In this document: positions 18,686 to 28,302 of the stretch, piece after piece | Position numbering within the stretch: the stretch's first letter is position 1 | How the letters are laid out: the number at the start of each line of letters is the position of its first letter | Source: Shewanella sediminis HAW-EB3 | GTDB taxonomy: Bacteria; Pseudomonadota; Gammaproteobacteria; Enterobacterales; Shewanellaceae | DNA: 64,000 bases | NCBI RefSeq assembly: GCF_000018025.1 | Contig: NC_009831.1 | Coordinates: 1,488,001 to 1,552,000 of the forward strand | Direction: 5' to 3' | Translations under genes and position numbers: made by a program | The notes under the pieces: generated by a model | Seen by the model: only the letters and a program-made list of their open reading frames with translations | What the model was told of the DNA's origin: nothing | Database searches by the model: none

Positions 18686-19108
18686 ATGGATTTTGAACGT
18701 GCTAAAACCTACCTGCTGTCAAAGCCCCAGACCGAACTCGATTTCCCATTCGGGGAGGGGGTTTATGTCTTTAAGGTCAAAGGCAAGATGTTTGCGACTC
18801 TCTCTATCGGTAAGGTGGGTAAAGAAGCTGAGGCTAAGGCTAAGGCTGATCCTGAGACAAGGCCTGTTTCAGAGCAGCAGAGCTGGTGGATGAACCTGAA
18901 ATGCGATCCCGATGAGGCGGCGATACTCAGAGATATCTTCCCTTCGGTGATCCCCGGCTATCATATGAACAAGGCATTATGGAATACCGTCATTCTCGAT
19001 GGCTCGATCCCACAAGGTGAAATCGAGCGCATGATAGATAATTCTTTTCTCTTGGTTGTGGCTAAGATGACCCAAAAAGCGCAGGCCTCTGTCCTGATTC
19101 ACCTGTAG
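18686..19108 (+). CDS. MmcQ/YjbR family protein
   Basis: This 140-residue protein belongs to the MmcQ/YjbR (DUF419) family, small cytoplasmic proteins with a CyaY-like DNA-binding-type fold and no settled function. Family signs are LLSKPQTELDFPFGEGVYVFK at the start and GYHMNKALWNTVILDGSIP (about residues 89-107). The frame is open back to a TTG at 18638, giving 156 residues, but homologues begin close to MDFERAK, so I use ATG 18686. Neither start has a strong ribosome site. It converges with the phosphatase gene, 11 bases away. Confidence 0.82.
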   Translation: MDFERAKTYLLSKPQTELDFPFGEGVYVFKVKGKMFATLSIGKVGKEAEAKAKADPETRPVSEQQSWWMNLKCDPDEAAILRDIFPSVIPGYHMNKALWNTVILDGSIPQGEIERMIDNSFLLVVAKMTQKAQASVLIHL

Positions 19109-19119
19109 CTGCTGCTGGG

Positions 19120-20217
19120 TTATAACGCGATGCGACTCCCGTTATACAGGCCACGGGTCAAGGTATTGTCCTCCATCAGCAATAGCTCACCGGAAAGCCC
19201 CTCTTTGATACTGCTGTCGACCGCTATGACTTTGTTGTTATACAGCCCCAGTACACGCTCTTGTGAGGTGTGACCGACGACGATATGTTTGACATCGAAG
19301 TAGCTCAGTATCTTGTCCAGCTCTGCCTCATCATAACCCGGCTTGAAGTAGCCCCTGTACCAGGTCGGCCCGTTACCGAAGAAGAGAAAGTTGAGCAGAT
19401 CGTCCTGCTTCAGCTCAGGCTTAGATCTATCGATATTTTTGCGGTAAAGGTCGTTGGCGACATCTAATGTCAGTCCTCTGTCGAGCCACTCGCCACTGAT
19501 CCCGCCGTGTAAGAACAGGGTGTCGTTGATTTTGACCAGTGTATGTTTCGCGCGCAGCCATTGGCCTATCTCACTGCTCTTGTCGTAAAGCTCATCGTAA
19601 CTTCTCTCAAGCAGCTTAGCAGCCACTTGGTAACGTTCATGTACGTAACGAAGATCGCCGCGCATCACCATCTGCTCATGGTTCCCCATCAAGAGGTGAA
19701 GCTTTCCGCCTGCCTCGATGGCCTGTTGGTCTAACTGATACATAAACCAGAGTACTTCATTGACTTGATGGCCTCGGTCAAACATATCTCCCGTCATCAC
19801 CATATGGCCATCTCCGAAGGCCCAATTGTTGTCTTTATCGATAATGTTCTGGTTTCTCAGCAGGGTGATCAATATATCGTATTGCCCATGGACATCACTG
19901 AGTGCCACGACTTTTTTGATATCGGAGTAGGTATTGGTAGAGACATCAAAGGCCTTCGGGTTCAGTGTAGGCTGCGGTAGCGCCCCACAGTTATCGGGAC
20001 TCACGAGCCGTAAACCTTGAACTTGGGTGGTGCGTAGCTTGTCTGAGCAGATCCAGTAAGCGGTTCTGGGCGCGCCCCTATCTGTTTGCTCAAACAGATA
20101 GGGGCCATCGGTCACAGGTAAAGTTTCTATGGCCGGTGTGGTAGCAGTTGTAGAGGCTATGGTTAATTGAGTGAAAGCCAGCAAGGCGAGTGAAGGTAAG
20201 GCGATGAACTTTTTCAA
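19120..20217 (-). CDS. Exported PPP-type metallophosphatase
   Basis: This is a 365-residue protein with a signal peptide (residues 1-22, ending near TIAS), so it should act in the periplasm or outside. The PPP-family metal motifs are complete and in order: DVHGQYD (about residue 109), GDMFDRG (about 142), GNHEQ (about 178) and GHTSQ (about 316). Cold-active phosphatases of this fold, reported to act on phosphotyrosine, are known from Shewanella, and this could be such an enzyme, but substrate choice is inference. It is monocistronic and shares a bidirectional terminator region upstream with ettA's 3' end. Confidence 0.9.
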   Translation of the reverse strand: MKKFIALPSLALLAFTQLTIASTTATTPAIETLPVTDGPYLFEQTDRGAPRTAYWICSDKLRTTQVQGLRLVSPDNCGALPQPTLNPKAFDVSTNTYSDIKKVVALSDVHGQYDILITLLRNQNIIDKDNNWAFGDGHMVMTGDMFDRGHQVNEVLWFMYQLDQQAIEAGGKLHLLMGNHEQMVMRGDLRYVHERYQVAAKLLERSYDELYDKSSEIGQWLRAKHTLVKINDTLFLHGGISGEWLDRGLTLDVANDLYRKNIDRSKPELKQDDLLNFLFFGNGPTWYRGYFKPGYDEAELDKILSYFDVKHIVVGHTSQERVLGLYNNKVIAVDSSIKEGLSGELLLMEDNTLTRGLYNGSRIAL

Positions 20218-20424
20218 TGAGGGCTCTCTATATTTTAGTTATTATTAGTTATTTTACTTTTTTTATTCTAGAACTGTTGAATGCCACTCTCGGGTGGACT
20301 GATGATATTAACATTCTTGTTAAAACCTGTCTCAGATTGAAACGCATAAAAACTGACCTGTTTAAAGCAGAGATAACGAAGAGTTATACCCATCCCTGGT
20401 AAATCTCCATAAATGTTCCAGACA

Positions 20425-20458
20425 TAAAAAAGCGAAAACCTAGGTTTTCGCTTTTTTT
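20425..20458. terminator. Bidirectional Rho-independent terminator
   Basis: AAAAAAGCGAAAACC, loop TA, GGTTTTCGCTTTTTT. This perfect stem has A and T tracts on both sides, 62 bases beyond the ettA stop. The rest of 20218-20520 holds no gene; the phosphatase promoter must lie there. Confidence 0.9.
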
Positions 20459-20520
20459 AAGGACTCAACTTTTAAATGCTCAACCTCAGTTACGAGTATC
20501 GAGCGATTACTAACTCGGGT

Positions 20521-22188
20521 CTATTTGTTCATTCGCTTGTACTTAAGGCGATGAGGCTCGACGACATCGGTACCGTAGGTATCTTTCAACCAGGTTGAGT
20601 ACTCGGTGTAGTTACCTTCATAGAAGCTGACCTTTCCCTCATCCCGATAATCAAGAATATGAGTCGCGATGCGGTCGAGGAACCAACGGTCATGGGAGAT
20701 GACCATGGCACAGCCAGGGAACTCAAGCAGGGCTTCTTCCAGTGCTCGCAAGGTTTCAACGTCTAAGTCGTTGGTTGGCTCATCGAGGAGTAAGACGTTA
20801 CCGCCGGCTTGCAGCAGCTTAGCCAGATGAACACGGTTACGTTCACCACCGGATAGAGTGCCGATGATCTTCTGCTGATCGCCACCACGGAAGTTGAAAC
20901 GGCCAACATAGGCACGACTCGGGATCTCTGTGTTATTGATGCGCATGATGTCCTGGCCTTCGGAGATCTCTTGCCATACCGTGTTCTTGTCATTCATCGA
21001 ATCACGGAACTGCTCGACAGAGGCAAGCTGTACGCTTTCACCCACTTCGACCGAGCCGCTATCGGGTTGCTCTGCACCGGATATCATCTTAAACAGCGTC
21101 GATTTACCTGCGCCGTTTGCGCCGATAATGCCCACGATAGCGCCTTTAGGAACCGAGAAGCTCAGGTCGTCGATGAGTACACGATCGCCGTAAGACTTGG
21201 TTAGGTTTTTAACCTCGATCACCTTGTCACCCAAGCGTGGCCCTGGTGGAATAAACAGCTCGTTGGTTTCATTACGCTTCTGGTAATCGTTGGTATTAAG
21301 CTCTTCGAAACGAGCCATACGTGCCTTACCCTTAGATTGACGACCCTTAGCACCCTGTCGTACCCATTCAAGCTCTTTGGCAATGGTTTTCTGACGAGCA
21401 CTCTGGGTTGCCGACTCCTGTTGAAGTCGGGCGTCTTTCTGTTCAAGCCATGAAGAGTAATTGCCTTCCCACGGTATGCCTTCACCGCGGTCGAGTTCTA
21501 AGATCCAACCGGCTGCATTATCCAGGAAATATCTATCGTGGGTAATGGCCACAACTGTGCCGGTATAATCCTGCAGGAATCGCTCAAGCCATGCGACAGA
21601 CTCAGCATCTAAGTGGTTGGTAGGTTCATCGAGAAGCAACATATCAGGCTTCTCTAGCAGCAAGCGACAGATGGCGACACGGCGACGTTCACCACCCGAC
21701 AGTACTTCGATTTTTTCATCCCAATCGGGAAGACGCAGTGCGTTAGCCGCGCGTTCGAGTACGTTGTCGAGGTTATGGGCATCTTGCGAGTGAATAATGG
21801 CTTCCAGTTGTCCCTGCTCTTTAGCAAGTGCGTCGAAGTCTGCATCGGGCTCAGCATATAGCGCGTAAACCTCATCGAGTCGGGTGAGGGCATTTTTAGC
21901 TTCAGAAACCGCCTCTTCGATCGCTTCACGAACCGTTTGAGTCGGATCGAGTTTAGGTTCTTGGGGCAGGTAACCGATTTTAAGATCTTGCATCGGGCGT
22001 GCTTCACCTTCAATCTCGGTATCCAGACCCGCCATGATGCGAAGCAGGGTTGATTTACCCGAGCCGTTCAGACCGAGTACACCGATCTTAGCTCCTGGGA
22101 AGAAGCTTAATGAGATATCTTTTAGGATCTGCTTCTTGGGGGGAACAATCTTGCCCACTCTAAGCATGCTATAAACAAACTGAGCCAT
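20521..22188 (-). CDS. ettA: Energy-dependent translational throttle protein EttA (ABC-F)
   Basis: This is a 555-residue soluble ABC-F ATPase, exactly the EttA length. It binds the ribosomal E site and gates the first peptide bond in response to the ATP/ADP ratio. Two ABC domains are present: Walker A GLNGSGKST and signature LSGGERRR in the first, GANGAGKST and LSGGERNR in the second. Walker B motifs read LLLDEPTNHLD and LLLDEPTNDLD. There are no membrane segments. ATG 22188 is used because EttA proteins start MAQFVYSM; a longer frame of 40 codons upstream runs through a palindromic repeat and is not credible. Confidence 0.97.
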   Translation of the reverse strand: MAQFVYSMLRVGKIVPPKKQILKDISLSFFPGAKIGVLGLNGSGKSTLLRIMAGLDTEIEGEARPMQDLKIGYLPQEPKLDPTQTVREAIEEAVSEAKNALTRLDEVYALYAEPDADFDALAKEQGQLEAIIHSQDAHNLDNVLERAANALRLPDWDEKIEVLSGGERRRVAICRLLLEKPDMLLLDEPTNHLDAESVAWLERFLQDYTGTVVAITHDRYFLDNAAGWILELDRGEGIPWEGNYSSWLEQKDARLQQESATQSARQKTIAKELEWVRQGAKGRQSKGKARMARFEELNTNDYQKRNETNELFIPPGPRLGDKVIEVKNLTKSYGDRVLIDDLSFSVPKGAIVGIIGANGAGKSTLFKMISGAEQPDSGSVEVGESVQLASVEQFRDSMNDKNTVWQEISEGQDIMRINNTEIPSRAYVGRFNFRGGDQQKIIGTLSGGERNRVHLAKLLQAGGNVLLLDEPTNDLDVETLRALEEALLEFPGCAMVISHDRWFLDRIATHILDYRDEGKVSFYEGNYTEYSTWLKDTYGTDVVEPHRLKYKRMNK

Positions 22189-22248
22189 ATTTATCATCTT
22201 ATCTGATAGAAGAATTGGGCTAATTCTACTCGAATCGAGAGTGAACTT

Positions 22249-22262
22249 ATACCAATTGGTAT
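22249..22262. repeat. ATACCAATTGGTAT palindrome upstream of ettA
   Basis: A perfect 14-base palindrome about 60 bases upstream of the ettA start, same core as at 8054-8079. It may be a relic of the dispersed repeat or a real operator; position alone cannot decide. Confidence 0.55.
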
Positions 22263-22481
22263 TTAATCTGATATTCATAGATCGAACCGTCATCGATATT
22301 TTTACCACTCATCATTGCCTGGTGTGATGTCAATCAACCCGAGCCGATAAAATGGAGCGTTCGATGATTGTTCTCCGGTTTGAGAGAGTATTGGGCCGTA
22401 AGTACCCAAAAAAACACCTTTGGGCTGGGTTGACGGAGTTAATCTAGAGTTAAACTAAGGTTGAAAATGAAAAAGTGTTTT

Positions 22482-22498
22482 CTTGAATTGTCTTCAAG
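22482..22498. promoter_or_regulatory. Candidate MetR box upstream of glyA
   Basis: CTTGAATTGTCTTCAAG is a perfect inverted repeat with six-base arms and a five-base spacer, and contains TGAA-N5-TTCA, the MetR consensus core. MetR activates glyA in enteric bacteria. The site lies about 200 bases before the glyA start. The match is to a short consensus, so it is a candidate only. Confidence 0.45.
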
Positions 22499-22577
22499 CC
22501 AATGAGTTTCCTTCGAAAACTCGAATAAAACAGAGAAAACAGTCACTCAATGGGCAAATTGTTGCCGTTCTGTCAGT

Positions 22578-22596
22578 TTGTGAGCACTGCTCACAA
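22578..22596. promoter_or_regulatory. Perfect 19-base inverted repeat upstream of glyA
   Basis: TTGTGAGCACTGCTCACAA has nine-base arms around one central base, about 105 bases before glyA. It resembles a CRP site (TGTGA...TCACA) but the spacer is seven bases instead of six, so an unknown dimeric regulator is as likely. The gap 22189-22700 holds no gene. Confidence 0.45.
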
Positions 22597-22700
22597 CGAA
22601 TAGCAAGGAATTTCATGTTCTAAATGCTGGGATTGTGATCAATTGCGCTGTAGAATACCGCGCAACCCTACTATAAGAATTTACAGCTGGAGTGATTTTA

Positions 22701-23957
22701 ATGCTGAAAAAAGATATGAATATCGCGGACTTTGATCCACAACTGTTTCAAGCGATTGCAGATGAAACTCGTCGTCAGGAAGAGCACATCGAACTTATCG
22801 CTTCAGAAAACTACACCAGTCCACGTGTTCTGGAAGCTCAAGGTTCTCAGCTAACCAATAAATACGCCGAAGGTTATCCGGGTAAGCGTTATTACGGTGG
22901 TTGTGAGCACGTAGACATTGCAGAAGAACTCGCAATTTCTCGCGCCAAAGAGCTATTTGGTGCTACCTATGCCAACGTACAGCCTCACTCAGGTTCTCAG
23001 GCTAACTCAGCTGTATTTATGGCACTGCTTCAAGGTGGCGATACGGTATTGGGTATGAGCTTAGCTCACGGTGGTCACTTAACTCATGGTTCACATGTGA
23101 GTTTTTCTGGCAAGCTATATAATGCCGTTCAGTACGGGATCGATGAGGCGACAGGCAAGATTGATTACGCCGAAGTTGAGCGTCTTGCCGTTGAGCACAA
23201 GCCTAAGATGATCATCGCAGGTTTCAGTGCTTACTCAGGTATCATCGACTGGGGCAAGTTCCGTGAAATCGCCGACAAAGTAGGGGCTTACCTGTTTGTT
23301 GATATGGCTCACGTTGCAGGCCTGGTTGCTGCCGGCATCTACCCGAATCCACTCCCGCACGCTCACGTTGTAACGACGACAACTCACAAGACGCTTGCCG
23401 GTCCCCGTGGTGGTTTGATCCTATCTGCTTGCGATGATGAAGCTATTTATAAAAAGCTGAACTCAGCCGTTTTCCCTGGTGGTCAGGGCGGTCCTTTGAT
23501 GCACGTTATCGCTGCTAAAGCGGTTGCGTTTAAAGAAGCACTCGAGCCGGAGTTTACTGCTTATCAGGAGCAGGTCGTTGTGAACGCGAAGGCTATGGCT
23601 AAGACGTTTATCGAGCGTGGCTATGATGTCGTTTCTGGTGGTACAGACAACCATCTGTTTTTACTTGATTTGATAAGCAAAGATATCACAGGTAAAGACG
23701 CCGATGCTGCCTTAGGACTTGCTAATATCACGGTTAATAAGAACTCAGTTCCCAATGATCCGCGTTCTCCGTTTGTGACTTCGGGTCTTCGTATCGGCTC
23801 TCCGGCAATAACTCGTCGTGGCTTCAAAGAGGAGCAGTCGGTTGAGTTGACTAATTGGATGTGTGATGTACTTGATGACATCACAGATCAAGGCACGATT
23901 GAGCGTGTTAAGAATCAGGTGCTTGAATTGTGCGCCAGGTTCCCTGTTTACGGTTAA
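22701..23957 (+). CDS. glyA: Serine hydroxymethyltransferase
   Basis: This 418-residue PLP enzyme interconverts serine and glycine with tetrahydrofolate and supplies one-carbon units in the cytoplasm. The family signature is intact: [28 protein letters not shown], the PLP lysine in [15 protein letters not shown] (about residues 224-238) and [11 protein letters not shown] near the end. ATG 22701 is chosen over an in-frame GTG three codons earlier, because GGAG lies at proper spacing and E. coli GlyA also starts MLK..MNIAD. Upstream inverted repeats suggest regulation. It ends in its own terminator, separate from nrdR. Confidence 0.98.
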   Translation: MLKKDMNIADFDPQLFQAIADETRRQEEHIELIASENYTSPRVLEAQGSQLTNKYAEGYPGKRYYGGCEHVDIAEELAISRAKELFGATYANVQPHSGSQANSAVFMALLQGGDTVLGMSLAHGGHLTHGSHVSFSGKLYNAVQYGIDEATGKIDYAEVERLAVEHKPKMIIAGFSAYSGIIDWGKFREIADKVGAYLFVDMAHVAGLVAAGIYPNPLPHAHVVTTTTHKTLAGPRGGLILSACDDEAIYKKLNSAVFPGGQGGPLMHVIAAKAVAFKEALEPEFTAYQEQVVVNAKAMAKTFIERGYDVVSGGTDNHLFLLDLISKDITGKDADAALGLANITVNKNSVPNDPRSPFVTSGLRIGSPAITRRGFKEEQSVELTNWMCDVLDDITDQGTIERVKNQVLELCARFPVYG

Positions 23958-23983
23958 CCTTGTAGGTTAAATCAGGTAAACTT

Positions 23984-24014
23984 CAATGGCCGCTATTTAG
24001 CGGCCATTTTTGTG
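23984..24014 (+). terminator. Rho-independent terminator of glyA
   Basis: AATGGCCGC, loop TATTTA, GCGGCCATT then TTTT. Confidence 0.9.
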
Positions 24015-24112
24015 TCAGGAGATCCGTATCATCAGTGATCTCTACTCCTGACCGCCGAGTAGAGTAAATCCTCTAAACAGTCATTCCAATTCTTAACTTC
24101 TTCGGAGGCTCT

Positions 24113-24562
24113 ATGCATTGCCCATTTTGCAGCGCAACAGATACAAAAGTGATCGATTCACGTTTGGTCGCAGACGGTCATCAAGTCAGGCGTCGCCGTG
24201 AGTGCGCCGAATGTCATGAGAGATTTACCACATTTGAAGGGGCCGAACTTGTCATGCCGCGAGTCGTCAAGCAAGATGGCAGCCGTCAACCATTCGATGA
24301 AGAGAAGCTCAGAGGCGGTATGCTAAGGGCCGTTGAAAAACGTCCGGTGTCGATGGATCAAATTGAGCAGGCGCTGACTAAAATTAAATCGACTCTACGT
24401 GCAACTGGCGAGCGTGAAGTTAAGTCGGAGATGATCGGTAATCTGATGATGGATCAGCTGGTTAATCTGGACAAGGTGGCCTATATTCGGTTTGCCTCGG
24501 TCTATCGTGCATTTGAAGATGTATCTGAATTCGGTGATGCTATCGCTAAACTGCAGAAATAA
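24113..24562 (+). CDS. nrdR: Transcriptional repressor NrdR
   Basis: This is a 149-residue repressor of ribonucleotide reductase genes that senses ATP/dATP. An N-terminal zinc ribbon, MHCPFC and CAECHERF (residues 1-40), is followed by an ATP-cone (about 49-139) with [19 protein letters not shown]. Length is typical. CGGAGG stands seven bases before the ATG. It heads the riboflavin cluster, 65 bases before ribD, an order seen widely in gammaproteobacteria, so cotranscription is likely. Confidence 0.97.
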   Translation: MHCPFCSATDTKVIDSRLVADGHQVRRRRECAECHERFTTFEGAELVMPRVVKQDGSRQPFDEEKLRGGMLRAVEKRPVSMDQIEQALTKIKSTLRATGEREVKSEMIGNLMMDQLVNLDKVAYIRFASVYRAFEDVSEFGDAIAKLQK

Positions 24563-24627
24563 ATGGTATATAAGGTGTGAATAGTTTCAAGAGCTACTTA
24601 CTCTGAACAAAATCTGGTTTGAATAAT

Positions 24628-25752
24628 ATGTGGTCTGTAGAAGATATTGAAATGATGAGCCGCGCAATTAAACTTGCGCGTAAAGGGCTATACACCACCA
24701 GGCCTAACCCTTGTGTTGGCAGTGTGGTGACTAAAGCAGGTCAGGTCATTGGTGAAGGATTTCATATCAGGGCGGGTGGCCCTCATGCCGAAGTGTATGC
24801 ATTAGCCATGGCGAGCGACAATGCTAAGGGCGCTACCGCCTATGTCACGCTCGAGCCATGCAGTCATCATGGCCGCACTCCTCCATGCGCAGAAGCCTTG
24901 ATAAAGGCTGGTGTTGCACGTGTGGTTGTGGCAATAGAAGATCCAAACCCTCAGGTATCCGGACGCGGGATTAAAATGCTCACGGACGCCGGTATCCAGG
25001 TTGACGTTGGCCTGTTGAATGTCGAGGCCGGCGATATCAATCCGGGCTTTATGAAGCGTATGCAGTCCGGACTGCCAAAGATCACTGTGAAGTTAGCGTC
25101 TAGCTTAGATGGTAAGACAGCCCTTAACAATGGCGTCTCCAAGTGGATAACAGGCAGTGAAGCCAGACGTGATGTTCAGCGCCTAAGGGCCAGGCATTGC
25201 GCCTTAGTAACCGGCATCGAGACTGTGCTTATTGATGACCCATCGCTGAATGTGCGTCATAGTGAGCTGGGCGTGTTGGCCAACGAGCTTGCCCCGAGTG
25301 AGATCCATCAACCACTTCGGGTCATACTGGATAGCAGAGCAAGGTTAACCAAGGGGTTTAAACTTTTTTCAGTCAATAGTCCCATCTTGCTGGTCTCCTG
25401 TACCGATTACCCTCTCGAAGAGCAAACGGCCTGGCCTGAGCATGTATCCCATCTCAAGTTGCCAGCCGATGATTGCGGTCGTGTCGTTTTATCACTCCTG
25501 TTTAAGCATCTTGGACAATCATGTAACTCAGTGCTTATCGAAGCCGGTGCGACCTTGGCGGGGAGTGTTATCGAGCAAGGCCATGGGGATGAGCTGGTAT
25601 TATATCAAGCGATGAAAATATTAGGGTCGGCCGGGCGTAATTTAATCTCACTGCCCGGCTATGAAGCGATGGCAGACATTCCAGCCGTCGAGTTAATTGA
25701 TGAGCGTAAATTGGGTAAAGATACCCGTTTAACGTTAAAAATAAGGTCATAA
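24628..25752 (+). CDS. ribD: Riboflavin biosynthesis deaminase/reductase RibD
   Basis: This 374-residue bifunctional enzyme deaminates the pyrimidine made from GTP and then reduces its ribosyl side chain, steps two and three to riboflavin. The deaminase domain (residues 1-145) has the zinc site HAEVYAL and PCSHHGRTPPCAEAL. The reductase domain (from about 148) has ITVKLASSLDGKTAL. I start at ATG 24628, since the longer frame uses a TTG three codons upstream. Ribosome site is weak. ribE follows after four bases, so the two are translationally linked. Confidence 0.96.
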   Translation: MWSVEDIEMMSRAIKLARKGLYTTRPNPCVGSVVTKAGQVIGEGFHIRAGGPHAEVYALAMASDNAKGATAYVTLEPCSHHGRTPPCAEALIKAGVARVVVAIEDPNPQVSGRGIKMLTDAGIQVDVGLLNVEAGDINPGFMKRMQSGLPKITVKLASSLDGKTALNNGVSKWITGSEARRDVQRLRARHCALVTGIETVLIDDPSLNVRHSELGVLANELAPSEIHQPLRVILDSRARLTKGFKLFSVNSPILLVSCTDYPLEEQTAWPEHVSHLKLPADDCGRVVLSLLFKHLGQSCNSVLIEAGATLAGSVIEQGHGDELVLYQAMKILGSAGRNLISLPGYEAMADIPAVELIDERKLGKDTRLTLKIRS

Positions 25753-25756
25753 GTTC

Positions 25757-26419
25757 ATGTTTACTGGGATCATAGAGTCAGTCGGTACACTGAGAAAAAT
25801 TGAACGTTTAGGTGATGACATTCGCTTGAACGTTGCCAGTGGTAAACTCGATTTAGGCGATGTTCGTTTAGGCGACAGTATTGCAACCAACGGAGTCTGT
25901 CTCACCGTCGTTGAGTGTCTGAGTGATGGTTATGTTGCAGACATTTCGGCTGAAACCGTAAGTTTAACCGGGTTTGCCAAGTATCAGGTCGGCACTATGG
26001 TCAATCTGGAAAAAGCGGTGACCCCGACGACCCGTCTTGGTGGTCATATGGTCAGCGGTCACGTAGACGGCATCGCTTCTGTTGATGACAGACAGTTCCG
26101 TGGTAAGGCTATTGAGTTTTGGCTCACAGCACCTTCGATCTTAGCACGCTATATTGCTCATAAAGGTTCGATCACTATTGACGGTGTCAGTCTTACAGTC
26201 AATGAAGTGATCGATAATCGCTTTAGATTAACCATAGTGCCTCACACCGCAGGTGAAACGACACTGGTCAGTCTGAAGGCGGGTGATGCAGTAAACATCG
26301 AAGTGGATCTTATTGCACGTCACTTAGAAAGATTAATGACTTACTCAAGCGACACGGCCGGAGTGCCAGAGTCCAATGTGACTATGGATCTGTTAGCTCG
26401 CTCAGGTTTTTTGCGTTAA
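25757..26419 (+). CDS. ribE: Riboflavin synthase, alpha subunit
   Basis: The 220-residue protein has two tandem lumazine-binding beta-barrels, starting MFTGIIESVGTL and repeating the NGVCLTV / DGVSLTVNE motif at about residues 46-52 and 141-149. It dismutates two 6,7-dimethyl-8-ribityllumazine molecules to riboflavin, the last step of the pathway. Length is typical. It lies four bases after ribD. Some species call this gene ribC. The gap to ribBX is about 110 bases with no terminator seen. Confidence 0.96.
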   Translation: MFTGIIESVGTLRKIERLGDDIRLNVASGKLDLGDVRLGDSIATNGVCLTVVECLSDGYVADISAETVSLTGFAKYQVGTMVNLEKAVTPTTRLGGHMVSGHVDGIASVDDRQFRGKAIEFWLTAPSILARYIAHKGSITIDGVSLTVNEVIDNRFRLTIVPHTAGETTLVSLKAGDAVNIEVDLIARHLERLMTYSSDTAGVPESNVTMDLLARSGFLR

Positions 26420-26528
26420 ACACTGGCAAAACCTGTAAATAGAAGATTAAATTATTACTAGAATATATCTATTCAGTTATTTCTATTGCTGAATAGGGAA
26501 TCGTCACAATAAAAATTAAGGCCTTACA

Positions 26529-27632
26529 ATGTCGTTACACAGTATAGAAGAGATCATCGAAGATATTCGCCTCGGTAAAATGGTTATCTTGATGGACGAT
26601 GAAGATAGAGAAAACGAAGGTGACTTGATCATGGCTGCCGACATGGTGACGCCTGAAGCCGTTAACTTTATGGCGACCTATGGCCGTGGTTTGATCTGTC
26701 AGACCTTAACTAAATCACGTTGTCAGCAGTTGAACTTGCCCTTGATGGTAACGAACAATAATGCTCAGTTTTCAACTAACTTTACCGTCTCTATCGAAGC
26801 GGCAGAAGGGGTTACGACGGGTATTTCTGCTCAAGATCGAGCCGTTACTGTGCTTGCGGCTGTAGGTAAAGATGCGAAACCTACGGATATCGTTCAGCCT
26901 GGTCATATTTTCCCATTGATGGCGCAAGAGGGCGGAGTGCTTATTCGTGCCGGCCATACTGAGGCGGGTTGTGATTTAGCACGTTTGGCAGGCTCTGAAC
27001 CTTCGGCGGTAATCGTTGAAATTCTTAATGACGATGGCACTATGGCCCGTCGTCCCGATCTTGAGATCTTCGCCGAAAAGCATGGTCTTAAGATGGGTAC
27101 CATTGCCGATTTGATTGAATATCGAAATACCAAAGAGACCAGTGTTGTGCGTGAAGCGCAATGTAAGTTACCAACTCGTTTCGGTGAGTTCGATATGTTG
27201 ACCTTCAGAGATACCATAGATAATCAGCTGCATTACGTGCTGATTAAGGGGGAGGTCAAAGAGGATGTGCTGGTACGAGTGCATCTGCAGAACACGTTCA
27301 ATGACCTGTTGCATTCAGAACGCGATCAACAGCGTAGCTGGCCACTCGAAAAGGCAATGCAACGTATTGCCGATGATGGTGGTGTATTGGTGTTACTGGG
27401 TCATCAAGAACATAGCAGTGACATCCTGGCGAAAGTAAAAACATTTGAACTGGAAGATAGCGGTCAAGCGGTTGCACCTGCTAAATGGCATGGGACTTCT
27501 CGTCAGGTCGGGGTCGGTTCACAGATCCTTGCTAATGTCGGTGTGACAAAGATGCGTTTATTAAGCTCGCCAAAGCGTTATCATTCACTTTCCGGGTTCG
27601 GTTTAGAAGTCACAGGCTATATCGCCGAGTAA
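26529..27632 (+). CDS. ribBX: RibBX: DHBP synthase with degenerate GTP cyclohydrolase II-like domain
   Basis: The 367-residue protein joins two domains. The first (residues 1-200) is 3,4-dihydroxy-2-butanone-4-phosphate synthase, with the acidic active-site run [10 protein letters not shown] and [13 protein letters not shown], which makes the four-carbon precursor from ribulose 5-phosphate. The second resembles GTP cyclohydrolase II in length and fold but lacks its zinc cysteines: where RibA has GECL...CDCG, this protein reads [20 protein letters not shown]. This is the RibBX variant described from Shewanella and other proteobacteria, whose RibX part is not an active cyclohydrolase, so ribA should lie elsewhere. 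It precedes ribH. Confidence 0.93.
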   Translation: MSLHSIEEIIEDIRLGKMVILMDDEDRENEGDLIMAADMVTPEAVNFMATYGRGLICQTLTKSRCQQLNLPLMVTNNNAQFSTNFTVSIEAAEGVTTGISAQDRAVTVLAAVGKDAKPTDIVQPGHIFPLMAQEGGVLIRAGHTEAGCDLARLAGSEPSAVIVEILNDDGTMARRPDLEIFAEKHGLKMGTIADLIEYRNTKETSVVREAQCKLPTRFGEFDMLTFRDTIDNQLHYVLIKGEVKEDVLVRVHLQNTFNDLLHSERDQQRSWPLEKAMQRIADDGGVLVLLGHQEHSSDILAKVKTFELEDSGQAVAPAKWHGTSRQVGVGSQILANVGVTKMRLLSSPKRYHSLSGFGLEVTGYIAE

Positions 27633-27811
27633 TGAAGATTCGTTCTACCTTAAACTGTTTTTTTAAGCGAAAAATAGTGCCGGGTGGAAACGTTAGTAAG
27701 AATAATTGAACAATTCTGATGAATTGCATGGGGATCAACGCTGGGGGCTGTGCTATTATACCGCCTCTTCCGCGCCCGTGCTGGGTAAACAAGCTAATTT
27801 AGGTAAGATAA

Positions 27812-28294
27812 ATGAACGTAGTTCAAGGTAATATCGAGTCGAAAAACGCCAAGATCGCTATCGTAGTTTCACGCTTCAATAGCTTCCTTGTTGAGAGCCT
27901 ACTTGAAGGTGCGGTTGATACGCTTAAACGTTTCGGTCAAGTCTCTGATGAAAATATCACAGTAGTACGTGTTCCTGGAGCGGTTGAGTTACCACTTGCA
28001 GCGCGTCGTGTTGCTGCCAGCGGTAAATTTGATGGGATTATTGCACTGGGTGCAGTTATCCGTGGTGGTACGCCACATTTTGATTTTGTTGCAGGTGAGT
28101 GTAACAAAGGTTTAGCTCAAGTCGCACTTGAGTTCGATCTTCCTGTTTCATTCGGTGTGTTAACTACCGATACCATAGAGCAAGCCATTGAGCGCTCTGG
28201 TACTAAAGCGGGTAATAAGGGTGGCGAAGCTGCACTTGGCCTGCTTGAAATGGTTAATGTACTGCAAGAACTAGAACAGCAGTTGCAAGATTAG
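27812..28294 (+). CDS. ribH: 6,7-dimethyl-8-ribityllumazine synthase
   Basis: This 160-residue enzyme condenses the pyrimidine from RibD with the butanone phosphate from RibBX to give lumazine, the substrate of RibE, usually as a 60-mer shell. Motifs are [39 protein letters not shown] (about residues 82-95, active-site His included) and [23 protein letters not shown]. The ATG follows AGGTAAGATAA. nusB begins eight bases after its stop, the standard ribH-nusB pairing. Confidence 0.97.
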   Translation: MNVVQGNIESKNAKIAIVVSRFNSFLVESLLEGAVDTLKRFGQVSDENITVVRVPGAVELPLAARRVAASGKFDGIIALGAVIRGGTPHFDFVAGECNKGLAQVALEFDLPVSFGVLTTDTIEQAIERSGTKAGNKGGEAALGLLEMVNVLQELEQQLQD

Positions 28295-28302
28295 GAATAT
28301 AA

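Noticed and set aside
22692..22700. Upstream GTG as glyA start
   Set aside because: It would place the start inside the ribosome-site spacing of the ATG at 22701 and departs from the conserved family N-terminus.
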